A stretch of DNA of 5,458 nt from Chloroflexota bacterium (GTDB lineage: Bacteria > Chloroflexota > Dehalococcoidia > Lucifugimonadales > UBA3495), in NCBI GenBank assembly GCA_028874675.1, contig JAPPJA010000111.1, forward strand, positions 1 to 5,458, written 5' to 3'. Each line of letters starts with the position of its first letter. Position 1 is the stretch's first letter. The translations under genes were made by a program, and so were the position numbers. Under the pieces are notes generated by a model. The model was not told the DNA's origin, made no database searches, and saw nothing but the letters and a program-made list of their open reading frames with translations. This document shows, piece after piece, positions 5,168 through 5,458 of this stretch.

Positions 5168-5458
5168 TTGGCCCAGGGAAAGGTTTACTCGTCGGCAAAG
5201 GCGGCTATGGCCGACGTTCAGGACGGTTCCACGATCCTGGTTTCAGGGTTCGCCGGTTACGGTATTCCCTGGGGCTTGCTGGACGCATTGGTTGCAGTTG
5301 GCAGCAAAGAGCTGACCGTCATCTACAGGGATGGTCCCTTACCTGAAGGCACAGCGGCACACCTGCCAGCCATCAACAACCTGGTAACAAATGGGCTGGT
5401 TACGAGATTGATTTCCCCCCTGCCCTTCCTGCCGGGCAACGGTGGCGCCATTGAAGAG
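5168..5458 (+). CDS. CoA-transferase family I alpha subunit (N-terminal 97 residues, cut by window edge)
   Basis: I translated this open frame by hand; it has no stop before the right edge. It looks like the A subunit of a family I CoA transferase (3-oxoacid, acetate/acetoacetate or glutaconate type), which moves CoA from an acyl-CoA donor to a free acid. The signature D19-G20-S-T-I-L-V-S-G-F-x3-G-x-P34 matches the CoA-transferase pattern (DGxx then three aliphatic residues, GGFxxxGxP), with S26 replacing the first glycine. The following segment, TVIYRDGPLPEG (50-61), is unlike the usual TVVSNNAG of succinyl/acetoacetyl-CoA transferases, so the substrate class is unclear. The catalytic glutamate belongs to the B subunit or domain and is outside the window. 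The start is TTG with a good Shine-Dalgarno. It lies 159 bases after groEL with its own predicted promoter. The family call is good; the specific reaction is not determined. Confidence 0.82.
   Translation, partial: MAQGKVYSSAKAAMADVQDGSTILVSGFAGYGIPWGLLDALVAVGSKELTVIYRDGPLPEGTAAHLPAINNLVTNGLVTRLISPLPFLPGNGGAIEE

Overview
The window reads as an ordinary bacterial chromosome segment with moderately high GC and strongly C-ending codons in groEL. It has dense gene packing, frequent TTG starts and a CIRCE-controlled groESL operon. The GroEL sequence (for example the VCSDGVTIAKEIEL stretch near residue 49 and a tail without GGM repeats), together with several fatty-acyl/CoA enzymes, suggests Chloroflexota of the Dehalococcoidia/SAR202 type. 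This is inference from remembered family features, not a computed placement.

Layout. From about 2850 leftward, four genes lie on the minus strand, in transcription order: a divergent crotonase-family protein (2843-2031), a small PHP-domain metal-dependent phosphoesterase-like protein (2004-1450), a second crotonase-family enzyme with a short C-terminus (1444-725), and the N-terminal third of an AMP-forming acyl-CoA synthetase that runs off the left edge (626-1). The first three are separated by 26 and 5 bases and look like one operon. A 98-base gap with an inverted repeat precedes the ligase. From about 2870 rightward on the plus strand come groES (2980-3270) and groEL (3389-5008). A GC-rich terminator-like element follows, then an extended -10 promoter and the start of a CoA-transferase alpha subunit that runs off the right edge (5168-5458).

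The control region at 2844-2979 is the most interesting part. A near-consensus promoter TTGACA-17-TAGGAT points right into groES. A second promoter, TTGTCA-17-TAGTAT, points left into the acyl-CoA operon. Their -35 boxes overlap almost completely on one short palindrome (2873-2879). A 27-bp CIRCE operator with a symmetric, compensated base change in both arms covers the predicted groES transcription start. The leftward promoter would start transcription almost at the TTG codon of the first crotonase, implying a leaderless message or a start slightly further in.

How the genes work together. The ligase and the CoA transferase both put CoA onto carboxylic acids by different chemistries. The two crotonases would act on the resulting acyl-CoAs. 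The PHP protein has no obvious step in that pathway and is the odd member. GroES and GroEL form the chaperonin. I saw no CRISPR array, tRNA, rRNA, insertion sequence or clearly novel multi-gene system.
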